A stretch of DNA of 64,000 bases, from the NCBI RefSeq assembly GCF_000308655.1, contig NZ_BAGC01000043.1, forward strand, positions 558,001 to 622,000, in the 5' to 3' direction. Numbering within the stretch: position 1 is the first letter of the stretch; every line of letters begins with the position of its first letter. The position numbers were made by a program, and so were the translations under genes. This DNA is from Nocardia niigatensis NBRC 100131 (GTDB lineage: Bacteria; Actinomycetota; Actinomycetes; Mycobacteriales; Mycobacteriaceae). The notes under the pieces are model-generated. The model saw only the letters and a list, made by a program, of their open reading frames with translations, had not been told where the DNA came from and made no database searches. Below are positions 33,012-48,512 of this stretch, piece by piece.

Positions 33012-33644
33012 TTGGTTCAGTCGGGTGCACCGGCCGTTCGCCGCGCCACCGAAGCCGACATCGAGGACATGGTCCGGGTACTCGCCCTGGCCTTCGAGAC
33101 CGACGATCCGATCGAGGACTACGTCTTCCCCGATCCCGAGGCCCGCCGCCGGCGCGCGCCCGGCATGATTCGCGTTCTCATCAAGCACCGCTACCTGCCC
33201 GCCGAGGCCGCCATCGTGGCCGAGGTCGACGGCCGGGTCGTGGGCGCCCTGCTCTGGATTCCCGACGGATACCGCAATCCGGTATGGCGGGAAGCGATTT
33301 CGGGTCCGCAGCTGCTGTGGGCCATGGGCGCCGGCGCGACCAGGCGCGGCATCGAGATCGATACCGCCATCGCCCGGACCGCGCCCGGGCAACCGCACAA
33401 CTACATCGTCTATCTGGGCGCGGAACCGGAGGCGCAGCGGGCCGGGGTGGGCCGTGCGCTGATGGCCTGGCTCATCGCCGAGACCGATGCGCACGGGCGG
33501 GCACTGTGCGGAATCTGCAAGGACGACAACATCATCTACTACGGGGCATTCGACGCCGAGCCGGTCAGCCGGATCCGAATCGGGAGCAAGGGTCCGGAGT
33601 TGAACTTCCTCGTGCGTCCGGCGGTGCGGGCCAACGCCGGCTGA
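33012..33644 (+). CDS. GNAT-family N-acetyltransferase
   Basis: 210-aa GNAT acyltransferase: RRATEADIEDMVRVLALAF at the N-terminus, strand IVAEVDGRVVGALLW, the acetyl-CoA loop YLGAEPEAQRAGVGRALM (about residues 134-151), and a short C-terminal strand. Start is TTG 33012 with AGGGA about 6 bases upstream. It is the first gene upstream of the PKS and alpha-oxoamine synthase genes on the same strand (109-base gap), so it may N-acylate the amino group introduced by the latter; that link is inference from position. Substrate not predictable from sequence. Confidence 0.82.
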   Translation: MVQSGAPAVRRATEADIEDMVRVLALAFETDDPIEDYVFPDPEARRRRAPGMIRVLIKHRYLPAEAAIVAEVDGRVVGALLWIPDGYRNPVWREAISGPQLLWAMGAGATRRGIEIDTAIARTAPGQPHNYIVYLGAEPEAQRAGVGRALMAWLIAETDAHGRALCGICKDDNIIYYGAFDAEPVSRIRIGSKGPELNFLVRPAVRANAG

Positions 33645-33753
33645 CCGCATCGGGGGTGCGAGCTCGGATCGCCGACACGGTCCGGGCCACTTCGCATTTC
33701 CGCAGTTCGCGGGGGGATTACCAGGTTCGTTGCTGTTTTGCCGAGGAGACGTA

Positions 33754-40100
<6,347 letters not shown>

Positions 40101-40104
<4 letters not shown>

Positions 40105-41492
40105 GCGAGTCCGCACGCGATCTTGCCCGGAAACTCCTGGCGGGCAATGGGATCAAGGAGACCACGGGCACCGCGCCCGCGGTGAAGCGCGCCGTGTCCA
40201 CCGGCTTCGCGCCGCCGGCCGGCCGGTCCGGCGCGCGTACCCCGCGCGGCCCCGGCCGCCAGTTCGCCGATCACCCCGACGTCGCCGCGGCCGTGGTGAA
40301 GCGGGTTGCCATCGACGCCCTCTACGGCCGGTCGGGGATGCCGAACCCGGTCTTCCTGCCGCGAACCAGCCCGAACGACACCGTGATCCGGGCGCTGGAC
40401 ACCGAGCTGGTGAACTTCAGCGCCTACAACTACCTGGGATTGTCCAGCCATCCCCGGGTGGTCCGGGCCGCCCAGGACGCGCTCGACCAGTACGGCGCCT
40501 CCGCGTCGGCCAGCCGGATCGTCTCCGGCGAGATCGCGCTCTACGGCGAGCTCGAACAGCGGCTGGCCGGCATCTACGACGTGGGCGACGCCATGGTGAC
40601 CACCAGCGGCTACCTCACCAATGCCGGCGTCATCGGCTTCCTGCTGCGCGAGGGCGATGTGGCCTTCTGCGACAGCCTGATTCACGGCAGCGTGGTGTCG
40701 GGCACCCAGTGGGCGGGGTGCCGCCGGATCAACTTCCGGCACAACGACCCGGACTCGCTGCGGTCGGTGCTGAAGATGTCGCGCTCCGGGTTCGACCGGG
40801 CGCTGGTGGTGGTCGAGGGCCACTACTCGATGGACGGCACCGTCGGCCGCGTCGCCGAACTCGCCGCCGTCGCACGCGAATTCGACTGCGCGGTCATGGT
40901 GGACGAGGCCCATTCGCTCGGCGTCTTCGGACCCACCGGGCACGGCATCCGCGAGCACTACGGCATGGCCGGGGCGGACGTGGACATCTGGATGGGCACC
41001 CTGTCCAAGGCGCTGGGCAGCGTCGGCGGGTTCATCGCCGCCGACGCCGACCTGATCGGGGCGATGAAGTCCAGCGCACCCGGCGTGTCCATGCTGACCG
41101 GCGGGCCCGCGCCCTCGGGCATCGCCGCCGCCATGGCCGCGCTCGATGTGCTCGAGGCCGAACCGGAGCGGGTCACCCGGCTGTGGGACAACGCGCGACT
41201 CTTCGATACGGCGCTACGGGAACGGGAGCTCAATCTCGGTGACTCCCAGGGCACCCCGATCCTGCCGGTCATCGTGCCGGGCGAGATCCGGGCCGGATTC
41301 GTCTCGGCCCACCTGCTGCAGCGCGGCGTGTATGCCGGGGCCATCTCGGCCCCGGCGGTTCCGGCGGGCAAGGAACGGCTGCGCTTCTTCCTTACCTCCG
41401 AACACACCGAGCGGCAACTGATCTCGACGGCCGACCTGCTCGCCGAGGCCATCACCATGTCCGGTCAGCTGCCCGCCGACATGGCGGGCTGA
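40101..41492 (+). CDS. Alpha-oxoamine synthase (PLP; KBL/AONS/SPT family)
   Basis: 463-aa PLP-dependent enzyme of the 8-amino-7-oxononanoate synthase / serine palmitoyltransferase family, which condenses an amino acid with an acyl thioester and releases CO2. Seen: FSAYNYLGLSSHP (about residue 108), a glycine-rich SRIVSGEIALYGELE, DEAHSLGVFGPTGHG, and the PLP lysine Lys303 in TLSKALG. Compared with BioF (about 385 aa), it has an extra 75-residue N-terminal region rich in Arg/Ala that could dock to the PKS. The ATG overlaps the PKS stop by 4 bases. It is not in a biotin operon; inferred to off-load the ACP-bound polyketide as a 2-amino-3-ketone. Confidence 0.88.
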
Positions 41493-42721
41493 CCCAGGCC
41501 CGCCCGCTGTGGGCGAAGTGCGAACACCGCCCACAGCAGCAGGCCCAACACCGTTGCGGCGACGCCGATTCCGCACACCATTGCCCAGCCGCCCGCCTCG
41601 TAGGCCACCCCGGCGGTCACCGAACCCGCGACGCCGCCCAGGAAGTAGGTGACCATGTAGGCGGTCGTCAGGCGGCTGCGCGCGGCCGGATCGAGGGCGT
41701 AGATGGCGCTCTGATTGGTCAGATGCGCGCCCTGGATACCGAAGTCGAAGATCACCAGTGCGGCGATCAGCGCGAGCACGCTGTACCCGCCCCAGGCCAT
41801 CAGCGCCCAGCTCGCCAGCAGCACCAGCCAGGTCAGCGTGGTGACGCGGCGCAGGTGCCCCCGATCGGCCAGCCGGCCGACCACCGGCGCGCCCAGCGCC
41901 CCGACCACGCCCGCCAGGCCGAACAGGCCGATGGCGAATTCCCCGTAGTGGTAATCGCTTCCGTGCGCGCCGGACAGCAGGAAGGCGATGGCCGTCCAGA
42001 CCGCCGAGAAGCAGGCCATGAGGATGAAGCCCAGCGTCATGCGCTGCCGCAGCACCGCGTGCCGGCGGACCAGGCCCAGGATCGAGGCCAGCACCTGCGG
42101 GTAGCTCTCCCCCGCGGCCGCCCGCGGCGTGGCGGGCGCGAGCAGATAGACGCTCACCGCCATCACCACCTGGAGTCCGGCCGCCACCAGCAGCACCGCG
42201 CGCCAGCCGCCCAGCTGCGCCACCGCCCCGGACAGCACCCGCGACAACAGGATTCCGAGCAGCAGCCCGCTCATCACCGTGCCGACCACCTGCCCGCGCC
42301 GGGCCGGATCGGCCAGCGCCGAGGCCCACGGCACCACCACCTGCGCGGCCGAGGCCGCGACACCCGTGGCCACCACCCCCGCGAACAGGACGCCGAAGTT
42401 CGGCGCCAACGCCGAAACCAGCAGGGCCGCAACCGAGGCCAGCAGCAGTACCGGGACCATGCGGTGGCGGTGCAGGAAATCGCCCAGCGGCACCAGCAGG
42501 GCCAGGCCGCACAGGTAGCCGATCTGGGCCGCGCTGACCAGCAGGGCCGCGGTGGCGGTGGAGATGTTCAGATCCCCGGCGACCTCGTGCAGCAGGGGTT
42601 GCAGATAGTAGTTGCCCGCCGCCGACGAGCCCGCCGTCACGGCGAACACCAACACGGTCGTGCGGGTCAGCGCGGTCTCGCGCACAGGCCGCGCGGGCGC
42701 GGCGGTCATCGAATCGATCAC
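41465..42721 (-). CDS. MFS transporter (drug/metabolite efflux type)
   Basis: 418-aa major facilitator with 12 predicted hydrophobic segments, a GDFLHRHR motif-A-like loop after helix 2, and a GRLADRGHLRR counterpart between helices 8 and 9. Inner-membrane proton antiporter; substrate unknown. Convergent with, and overlapping by 28 bases, the alpha-oxoamine synthase gene, and divergent from a LysR gene, so it may export the PKS product. Start is GTG 42721 or the in-frame ATG at 42709; neither has a clear ribosome-binding site. The AOS terminator hairpin lies inside its 3' end. Confidence 0.85.
   Translation of the reverse strand: MIDSMTAAPARPVRETALTRTTVLVFAVTAGSSAAGNYYLQPLLHEVAGDLNISTATAALLVSAAQIGYLCGLALLVPLGDFLHRHRMVPVLLLASVAALLVSALAPNFGVLFAGVVATGVAASAAQVVVPWASALADPARRGQVVGTVMSGLLLGILLSRVLSGAVAQLGGWRAVLLVAAGLQVVMAVSVYLLAPATPRAAAGESYPQVLASILGLVRRHAVLRQRMTLGFILMACFSAVWTAIAFLLSGAHGSDYHYGEFAIGLFGLAGVVGALGAPVVGRLADRGHLRRVTTLTWLVLLASWALMAWGGYSVLALIAALVIFDFGIQGAHLTNQSAIYALDPAARSRLTTAYMVTYFLGGVAGSVTAGVAYEAGGWAMVCGIGVAATVLGLLLWAVFALRPQRAGLGQPAMSAGS
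41506..41537 (+). terminator. Hairpin after the PKS/oxoamine synthase operon, inside the MFS gene
   Basis: GCTGTGGGCG (41506-41515) and CGCCCACAGC (41528-41537) are perfect 10-base arms with a 12-base loop, 14 bases after the AOS stop. No T-run follows, so it may be a weak terminator or an mRNA-stabilising stem. It also encodes part of the MFS C-terminus. Confidence 0.5.
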
Positions 42722-42767
42722 CAGTTCATGGTGGGGCGCGCGAACGGATCAACAAAAGCGATGGTTT

Positions 42768-42783
42768 TAGATACTGCCATCTA
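42768..42783. promoter_or_regulatory. LysR-type operator between MFS and LysR genes
   Basis: TAGAT-ACTGCC-ATCTA, a 16-base interrupted dyad of the T-N11-A kind bound by LysR regulators. It lies in the 92-base divergent region and covers the expected -35 position of the LysR promoter, fitting autorepression plus control of the MFS gene. Confidence 0.6.
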
Positions 42784-42801
42784 TGAACTAGATGCCATGG
42801 G

Positions 42802-42807
42802 TAGGCT
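42802..42807 (+). promoter_or_regulatory. Leaderless-type -10 box, LysR gene
   Basis: TAGGCT followed by six bases and the ATG at 42814, no ribosome-binding site. Confidence 0.5.
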
Positions 42808-42813
42808 CTGTCC

Positions 42814-43713
42814 ATGGAGTTGCGCCAGATCGAATGCTTCCTGGCCTGCTGTGACCACCGGTCCTTCACCGCCGCGGCGCGGACACTGAACCTGGTGCAA
42901 TCGGCCGTCTCCACCAGCGTCGCCAAGCTCGAGCACGAACTCGGCGTGCGCCTGTTCGACCGCACCCCGCGCACCCTGGAGCTGACCGAGGCGGGACGGG
43001 CCATGGTCGCCCCCGCCCGCACCCTGCTGCGCGCCCGCCGCGACATCGTGGACGCCATCGACGCGGCGCGCGGCGAGATCCGCGGCGAGGTGGTCATCGG
43101 CAACCTCATGAACGTTCACAATTTCGACCTGGCGGGCATCATCGCCGAACTGCACCAGCGGTTTCCGGCGGTCACCCTGCAAATGCGGCAGAGCATCTCC
43201 GGCATGGCGGGCAATGTGGCCGGGCTGCGCGACAATTCGCTGGAACTGGCGCTGCTCGCGGGCATGAGCAGCGAATTCCCCGGCATCACCACCCATCTCA
43301 TCGTCGAGGAAACCCTCGTGCTGTGCACCGCGCCCGGTCATCCGCTGGCGAGCCGCTCCTTCCGGGCCGCCGACCTGGATGGCGTTCGCTTCATCGACTT
43401 CCCGCCGGGCTGGGGCATCCGCACCATCGCCGACGACCTCTTCTCCGGCCGCCATCCCGTCATCGAGGTGGCCGACCAGGCCTTCGCATTGGAACTGGCC
43501 GCCAAGGACTTCGGGGTGGCGCTCATCCCGAAGTCCGTCGCGAGGCTCTCCCCCGGTGTGCCCTATTGCGACTTCGCACCCCGGCCGCTGCCCTGGAAGC
43601 TGTGCGTCGGCCATGCCGCCGAGCGCACACCGTCCAACGCGGCCCGCACCGTCATCGAGGCCCTCACCGCGAGCGGGACACACGGTCGTCGTCGCGAAGT
43701 CGGCTGGACGTAA
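42814..43713 (+). CDS. LysR-family transcriptional regulator
   Basis: 299-aa LTTR. N-terminal winged helix (residues 1-60) with MELRQIECFLACCDHRSFTA, QSAVSTSVAKLEHELGVRLFDR; C-terminal substrate-binding domain (about 90-290) with VVIGNLMN. Divergent from the MFS transporter gene with a T-N11-A dyad between them, so it most likely controls the exporter and perhaps the PKS operon beyond it. The start is fixed by alignment of the helix-turn-helix and by a TAGGCT hexamer six bases upstream; the message appears leaderless. Inducer unknown. Confidence 0.9.
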   Translation: MELRQIECFLACCDHRSFTAAARTLNLVQSAVSTSVAKLEHELGVRLFDRTPRTLELTEAGRAMVAPARTLLRARRDIVDAIDAARGEIRGEVVIGNLMNVHNFDLAGIIAELHQRFPAVTLQMRQSISGMAGNVAGLRDNSLELALLAGMSSEFPGITTHLIVEETLVLCTAPGHPLASRSFRAADLDGVRFIDFPPGWGIRTIADDLFSGRHPVIEVADQAFALELAAKDFGVALIPKSVARLSPGVPYCDFAPRPLPWKLCVGHAAERTPSNAARTVIEALTASGTHGRRREVGWT

Positions 43714-43786
43714 GGTTTTCGGCCTCGCCACCGCCCGATGTCCGCCTCGCGTAGCCGCAGTCGGAGCAGGGCGTCGGGAACGCGAA

Positions 43787-43810
43787 GTGGCCGGCCGCCA
43801 AGCCGGCCAC
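43787..43810 (+). terminator. Bidirectional hairpin between LysR and lipase genes
   Basis: GTGGCCGGC (43787-43795) and GCCGGCCAC (43802-43810), perfect 9-base arms with a 6-base loop. It lies between the convergent ends of LysR (43713) and the lipase (43887). No long T-run on either side. Confidence 0.55.
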
Positions 43811-43886
43811 CCTGTACCGCAGGCAAACTCAGCGAGTCAATCCTCATCAGGCGATACGTCACAATCCATTGCTACCTCTGCGATCA

Positions 43887-45224
43887 CTACTTCTGTTCGC
43901 AATTCACCTGATCAAGGATTCCGACGTCGTTGAATCGATCGATCATCCATGCGGCGGCAGCCGGGACGTTGGCGAATTCGGGGACACCGTGACCGACGGC
44001 GGTCCCTGGAATGATCGGCGGCAGCTCGATGGTGCTGAGCGTGACCGGGACGCCTCGCTCACACCAGGTCTGCGCGAGGTCGTGAACACGGTTGTAGGGG
44101 ACCGCGTCGTCATTGACGTTGGAGGCGAGCAGAACTGGTGCGGCGGGGGTCAGGTTTCCGATGGCCTGTTCCTCGACTATGCGACGCCCGATCGGGTCGC
44201 CGGTGACCGCAGCGCCCAGTGATTCGCCGGTGTTGGTCCATTGCGTGGTGTGCTGGAACGAATAGTTCAGCAGCGTTTCACCGACGCATTGGTCGGCGGT
44301 GTTGCTCATCATGGCTCGACCCTGGTCGTTGAGTATGCGGTCGAGTACGGGACCGATTTCCGGATCGGTGCGTACCGCTCCGTCGAGGAAGTAGCCAACG
44401 GCTCCGATGAGGGTGCTCCCTTCCGCCAGGGCCAGCGTGTCGTCCAGCTTCACCGGCGGGGCTCCCGCGTAGGTGCCCTTCATGTTCAGCTCCGGAGCGT
44501 ATGTCGGCTGCAATTCCGCAGCGGCCGCCGCGGCATGGCCACCCTGGGAGTAGCCCCAGAAACCCACCGGCCCATCTGGACTCAGCGAGGTTCCGGGAAG
44601 GCGCTGCGCGGCTCGTGCCGCGTCTATCACCGCCCGCGCGGAGGCGGCGCGATTGCCGTAGGGGTGGGGACCCGGGGTCCCGAGTCCGACGTAATCGGTG
44701 AAGACGACCGAGATCCCCTGCCCCAGCAGGTAATCGACAGCCAGCTGTTCGTAGGCGATCGACAAGTCGAAGGGCGGGCTGTAACGCACCAGGGATTGCA
44801 TCGCGATCGAAGGCGCGCATTGACGCCCCTCGCCGATCGTTCCCGATGCCAGTGACACCAGGGGCCGGCTCAGGCCCGGCCATGGAGTGCTGGGCTCGAA
44901 GTAGGTGCCGGTCACAGCGATCGCGCGACCGGCGTCGTCGACACTGCGGTACATGATGCGCCGAGCCGTGCCAGGGAAAGCTCCCGTGGCCGAGGGAACC
45001 GACAGGACCGGCGTGAACGGTTGTTCGCGGATCACATCTCCGGCCGCACCGGGCAACTCAGCGGGCGGTTCATAGAACGACCCCCACGGACCCGCCGGCG
45101 CCAGTACATCGGGAGGACTTGCCGACGCCGGTGGCGTACCGACTCCGGTGAACAGCACACCGCAGACCACCGCCAGCGCCGCCGAACAGGCCCGGACACT
45201 TGTTTGCATCGAGGTTGACTCCAT
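43887..45224 (-). CDS. Secreted lipase (fungal-type secretory lipase family)
   Basis: 445-aa secreted alpha/beta hydrolase of the LIP (PF03583) family, as found in Nocardia and mycobacteria. Sec signal peptide in residues 1-35 (MQTSVRACSAALAVVCGVLF... ending ASAS). Mature part: FYEPPAEL near the start, RIMYRS, TDYVGLGTPGPHPY, nucleophile elbow GYSQGG (about residue 205), late GHGVPEF His region, and C-terminal WMIDRF. Likely acts on triacylglycerol or other esters outside the cell. Start at ATG 45224 (GGGGG about 8 bases upstream); the frame is open 66 codons further upstream, but that would bury the signal peptide. Divergent from a TetR gene. Confidence 0.87.
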   Translation of the reverse strand: MESTSMQTSVRACSAALAVVCGVLFTGVGTPPASASPPDVLAPAGPWGSFYEPPAELPGAAGDVIREQPFTPVLSVPSATGAFPGTARRIMYRSVDDAGRAIAVTGTYFEPSTPWPGLSRPLVSLASGTIGEGRQCAPSIAMQSLVRYSPPFDLSIAYEQLAVDYLLGQGISVVFTDYVGLGTPGPHPYGNRAASARAVIDAARAAQRLPGTSLSPDGPVGFWGYSQGGHAAAAAAELQPTYAPELNMKGTYAGAPPVKLDDTLALAEGSTLIGAVGYFLDGAVRTDPEIGPVLDRILNDQGRAMMSNTADQCVGETLLNYSFQHTTQWTNTGESLGAAVTGDPIGRRIVEEQAIGNLTPAAPVLLASNVNDDAVPYNRVHDLAQTWCERGVPVTLSTIELPPIIPGTAVGHGVPEFANVPAAAAWMIDRFNDVGILDQVNCEQK

Positions 45225-45294
45225 CCATTGACCCCCGCGACAGCTCGTGACCAGTGATGCAGGACACATGGGAATGTCGCGTGAGCTGATTACA

Positions 45295-45307
45295 GACATT
45301 TTGTGTC
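45295..45307. promoter_or_regulatory. Inverted repeat between lipase and TetR genes
   Basis: GACA-TTTTG-TGTC in the 133-base divergent region; the same half-sites recur at 45263-45266 and 45275-45278. Candidate TetR operator(s) controlling the lipase. Confidence 0.35.
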
Positions 45308-45357
45308 CGTTAGTCAAGGGCGGTTGATGATGGGGATCCTCGGGCAAGATTGAGTCC

Positions 45358-45978
45358 GTGAGTTCCCAGACGCGACCACAGGACGCCTCGCCTGCCCGCG
45401 GTCGTCCGCGAGACCCGGGCATCGAGGCCCGGGTTTTCGCCGCAGTGCAGACCGTCTACTGGGAGACCGGTTGGTCAGGCTTCACCATCGACGCAGTCGC
45501 CAAGACGGCCGGCGTCGGCCGCCCGGCGATCTACCGCCGGTGGCCGACCAAGATCCGACTGCTGATCGCCGCACTCGAGCAGGTCTCTCCACTGCACGAT
45601 CCGATCGACACGGGAACAACGCGTGGCGATTTGAAAGAGTTGACACGGCACCTGCTCGCTGGCTATCAATCTCGGTCCGGATTGGTTGCACTCCGGGTCG
45701 CGCTCGACGCTCGGGTGTTTCCCGAGCTTCTCGAACCACTCACGCTGACGATCAGTGCCAGCCGTTTGGCGGCGACCCGCGAAATCGTGAGACGTGGGAT
45801 CAACCGTGGCGAACTGCCCGCCACCACGAACATCACCACGCTTTTGGAGATGGTGACCGGCGCCGCCTTGAGCCATATCCTCTTTTCCCACAGAGCGGCC
45901 AGGCCACCATGCCCCGACGACGCTTACGTCGAGCGCCTGGTCGACATGGTCCTGACGGGCGCCGGGTCCGAAAGCTAA
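45358..45978 (+). CDS. TetR-family transcriptional regulator
   Basis: 206-aa TetR repressor. N-terminal HTH (about residues 18-65): RVFAAVQTVYWETGWSGFTIDAVAKTAGVGRPAIYRRWPTK in two parts, then a helical ligand domain of the TetR_C type with EIVRRGINRGELP (about 140). GTG start; an AAGATT hexamer six bases upstream hints at a leaderless message, but its first base departs from TANNNT. Divergent from the secreted lipase gene, which it probably represses. Ligand unknown, perhaps a fatty acid or ester. Confidence 0.87.
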   Translation: MSSQTRPQDASPARGRPRDPGIEARVFAAVQTVYWETGWSGFTIDAVAKTAGVGRPAIYRRWPTKIRLLIAALEQVSPLHDPIDTGTTRGDLKELTRHLLAGYQSRSGLVALRVALDARVFPELLEPLTLTISASRLAATREIVRRGINRGELPATTNITTLLEMVTGAALSHILFSHRAARPPCPDDAYVERLVDMVLTGAGSES

Positions 45979-46114
45979 CCCATTGGGCAGCTCGCGCACT
46001 CGCCAGTCGGCTGCGGCGGCCGGGTTCGGAGCGGAATGCAACATCCGGCTTCTCATCCCTGCCCCGGAAGTCAGCGGTCACCACACCACGACCCACCCGG
46101 AGTCATCGGCGAGC

Positions 46115-48403
46115 TCAGCAATCGGCGATCGCGGGCGGGCCGGTGACGGTCAGCGGCGGGACCGGGCCGGTGTAGCGCTCGATCTCCACCAGGGACAGCT
46201 GGCCGGTGCAGCCCTGGCTCAGGCGGGAGGTGCCGCGATCGGCGGTCAGCGCGTTCGGGTTTCCGTGGCGGCAGAATGTCGGGTCGTCGGGGTCGGGGTC
46301 GTACCAGGCTCCGGTCGACAGCTGCGCGACCGCGGGCCGTACGGCTTCACTGATTTCCAGTCCGGCCAGACAGCTGCCGCGGTCATTGAAGATCCGGACG
46401 ATGTCACCCGAGCCGAGGCCGCGCGCGGCGGCGTCCTCCGGATGCAGCCGGACCGGTTCGCGGCCGCAGATTTTCGTGGACTGGCTGTGCGCGCCGATAT
46501 CCAGCTGACTGTGCAGCTTGGTTCGGGGCTGGTTGGCCACCAACTGCAGAGGGAACCGCGCCGCCAGCGGACTGCCCAGCCACTCGTCGGGCTCGAGCCA
46601 GACCGGGTGCCCCGGGCAATCGCCGTAGCCGAAGCCCGCGATGGTCTCGGAGAAGATCTCGATCCGGCCGCTCGGGGTGCGGAGTGGATGCGCTGCCGGG
46701 TCGGCCCGGAAATCCGCGAACGCGATGTGCTCCTCGGCCTCGAGGGGCAGCTCGAGCGATTCGCCCGCCCAGAACTCGTCGTAGTCGGGCACCTCGTGGC
46801 CTCGGCCGGCCAATCGCTCCCGCCACTCGCCGTAGAGGTGGCGCAGCCACTCCCGCGCCGTCCGGCCCTCGGTGAATTCCTTTCCGACGCCCAGTTTTTC
46901 GGCGAGCTCACCGAACATCCAGTAGTCGTCGCGGGCCTCGCCGTGCGGGCGGGTCAGGGCGGGCATCGGGAACAGGAAGCGGTCGCCCTCCCCGGAGCCG
47001 TAGTCGTCGCGTTCGATCGTCATGGTCGAGGGCAGCACGATGTCCGCGTGCCGGGCCGTGGCCGACCAGAACGGATCGTGCACCACCACGGTGTCCGGGC
47101 GGCCGAACGCGGTGCGCAGCCGGGCCAGATTCTGGTGGTGGTGGAAGGGATTGCCACCCGCCCAATAGACCAGCCGGATATTCGGATACGTACGGTGTTC
47201 GCCGTTGTATTCGTAGGGCGCGCCGGGATTCAGCAGCATGTCCGCGATCCGCGCGACCGGGATGAAATCGTGGACGCCGTTGACGCCCTGCGACAGGCGC
47301 GGCGGCGACGTGAGCCGCACGGCCAGACCGACATTCGCGGCCGAACCATAGCCGTGTCCGAATCCGCCACCGGGCAGGCCGATCTGGCCGAGCATGGCGG
47401 CGAGGACCACGCCGAGCCACAGCGGCTGCTCCCCGTATCGGGCGCGTTGCAGCGACCAGCTCACCGTGACCAGCGTGCGCGTGCCCGCCATCTCCCGAGC
47501 CAGCGCCCGAATCCGTTCCGCGGCAATGCCGGTGATCGGCTCCGCCCACTCCGGATCCTTGACGATGCCGTCGTCCACACCGCGCAGGTAGCCGGCGAAA
47601 CGCTCGTAACCGACGGTGTAGCGGTCCAGGAAAGCGTTGTCCGCCAATCCTTCCGCGTCCAGCACCTGGGCGAGCGCGAGCATGAGGGCGGCATCGCTGC
47701 CGGGCCGGGCCGCGATCCACTCGGCCGCCGCGCCGGCCGGGATATCGTCGCGCAGCGGAGAGACGGTGACGAACCGGCAGCCGTTCTCGCGCGCCGTCTC
47801 GATCCAGCCGCGCCCGTTGTGCCGGGACACCCCGCCCGGTGCCACCGCCGCGTTCTTCGGCGACAGTCCCCCGAACGAGACCACCAGCTTCGAATGTTCG
47901 GCCAGCACCGATTTCGTGGTGGCGCGCGTCATGATCGTGCCCATGTCCGCGAGGATGTGCGGCAGCAGCACCGTCGACGCGCCCAGGCTGTAGCTGTTGC
48001 GGTGTGAGACGTAACCGCCGAGGCAGTTCAGGAAACGGTGAATCTGGCTCTGCGCGTGATGGAATCGGCCGGCACTGGCCCAGCCGTAGGACCCGCCGTA
48101 CACCGCCGACGCGCCGAAATCGCGGTACACCCTGGCCAATTCGCCGGCCAGCAGGTCCAGCGCGGTCTCCCACGACACCGGCACGAATTCGTCCGCGCCG
48201 CGGTCCGCGGGACCGGGACCGTTCTCCAGCCAGCCTTTTCGCACATGGGGCTGCGCGATGCGCGCCGGATGATGCTGGGCGGAGGCCACATTCCCGATCA
48301 GCGGAGAGGGCTCGGGATCACGGCTCCAGGGTCGCACCGCGGTGAGCCGCTCCCCGTCGCTGCTCGCCTCGAAAACGCCCCAGTGGGTGAGATGCGTCGC
48401 CAT
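46115..48403 (-). CDS. Molybdopterin oxidoreductase, biotin/TMAO/DMSO sulfoxide reductase type (BisC-like)
   Basis: 762-aa member of the DMSO-reductase family closest to BisC/TorA. N-terminal HWGVFEA, PVSWETALDLLA, YGGSYGWASAGRFHHAQSQ, and the molybdenum-ligand serine region NSYSLGAS (about residue 145); MGD-binding NPFHHHQNLARL, VVHDPFWSATARHADIVLPS and the C-terminal cap ANQPRTKLHSQLD. No twin-Arg signal and no N-terminal Fe-S cluster Cys, so cytosolic like BisC. Likely reduces biotin or methionine sulfoxide or N-oxides. Start ATG 48403: TATCTT on the minus strand ends six bases before it and no Shine-Dalgarno is present; the frame is open 26 codons upstream. Confidence 0.88.
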   Translation of the reverse strand: MATHLTHWGVFEASSDGERLTAVRPWSRDPEPSPLIGNVASAQHHPARIAQPHVRKGWLENGPGPADRGADEFVPVSWETALDLLAGELARVYRDFGASAVYGGSYGWASAGRFHHAQSQIHRFLNCLGGYVSHRNSYSLGASTVLLPHILADMGTIMTRATTKSVLAEHSKLVVSFGGLSPKNAAVAPGGVSRHNGRGWIETARENGCRFVTVSPLRDDIPAGAAAEWIAARPGSDAALMLALAQVLDAEGLADNAFLDRYTVGYERFAGYLRGVDDGIVKDPEWAEPITGIAAERIRALAREMAGTRTLVTVSWSLQRARYGEQPLWLGVVLAAMLGQIGLPGGGFGHGYGSAANVGLAVRLTSPPRLSQGVNGVHDFIPVARIADMLLNPGAPYEYNGEHRTYPNIRLVYWAGGNPFHHHQNLARLRTAFGRPDTVVVHDPFWSATARHADIVLPSTMTIERDDYGSGEGDRFLFPMPALTRPHGEARDDYWMFGELAEKLGVGKEFTEGRTAREWLRHLYGEWRERLAGRGHEVPDYDEFWAGESLELPLEAEEHIAFADFRADPAAHPLRTPSGRIEIFSETIAGFGYGDCPGHPVWLEPDEWLGSPLAARFPLQLVANQPRTKLHSQLDIGAHSQSTKICGREPVRLHPEDAAARGLGSGDIVRIFNDRGSCLAGLEISEAVRPAVAQLSTGAWYDPDPDDPTFCRHGNPNALTADRGTSRLSQGCTGQLSLVEIERYTGPVPPLTVTGPPAIADC

Positions 48404-48409
48404 TCGACC

Positions 48410-48415
48410 AAGATA
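48410..48415 (-). promoter_or_regulatory. Leaderless-type -10 box, BisC-like gene
   Basis: TATCTT followed by six bases and the ATG at 48403. Confidence 0.5.
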
Positions 48416-48471
48416 CGCGCGGCCAAGACCGTCCCGGGTTGCGCTTTCAATAACCGGGAGTACGCTCATTT

Positions 48472-48485
48472 CTGAGTCCACTCAG
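48472..48485. promoter_or_regulatory. TetR-type operator upstream of the oleate hydratase operon
   Basis: CTGAGT-CC-ACTCAG, a perfect 14-base palindrome 27 bases before the TetR start and about 70 bases from the divergent BisC-like gene. Size and symmetry suit a TetR dimer, so autoregulation is likely. Confidence 0.6.
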
Positions 48486-48512
48486 TTCTGAAGGCGGGGT
48501 TGGAGGTGCCCG

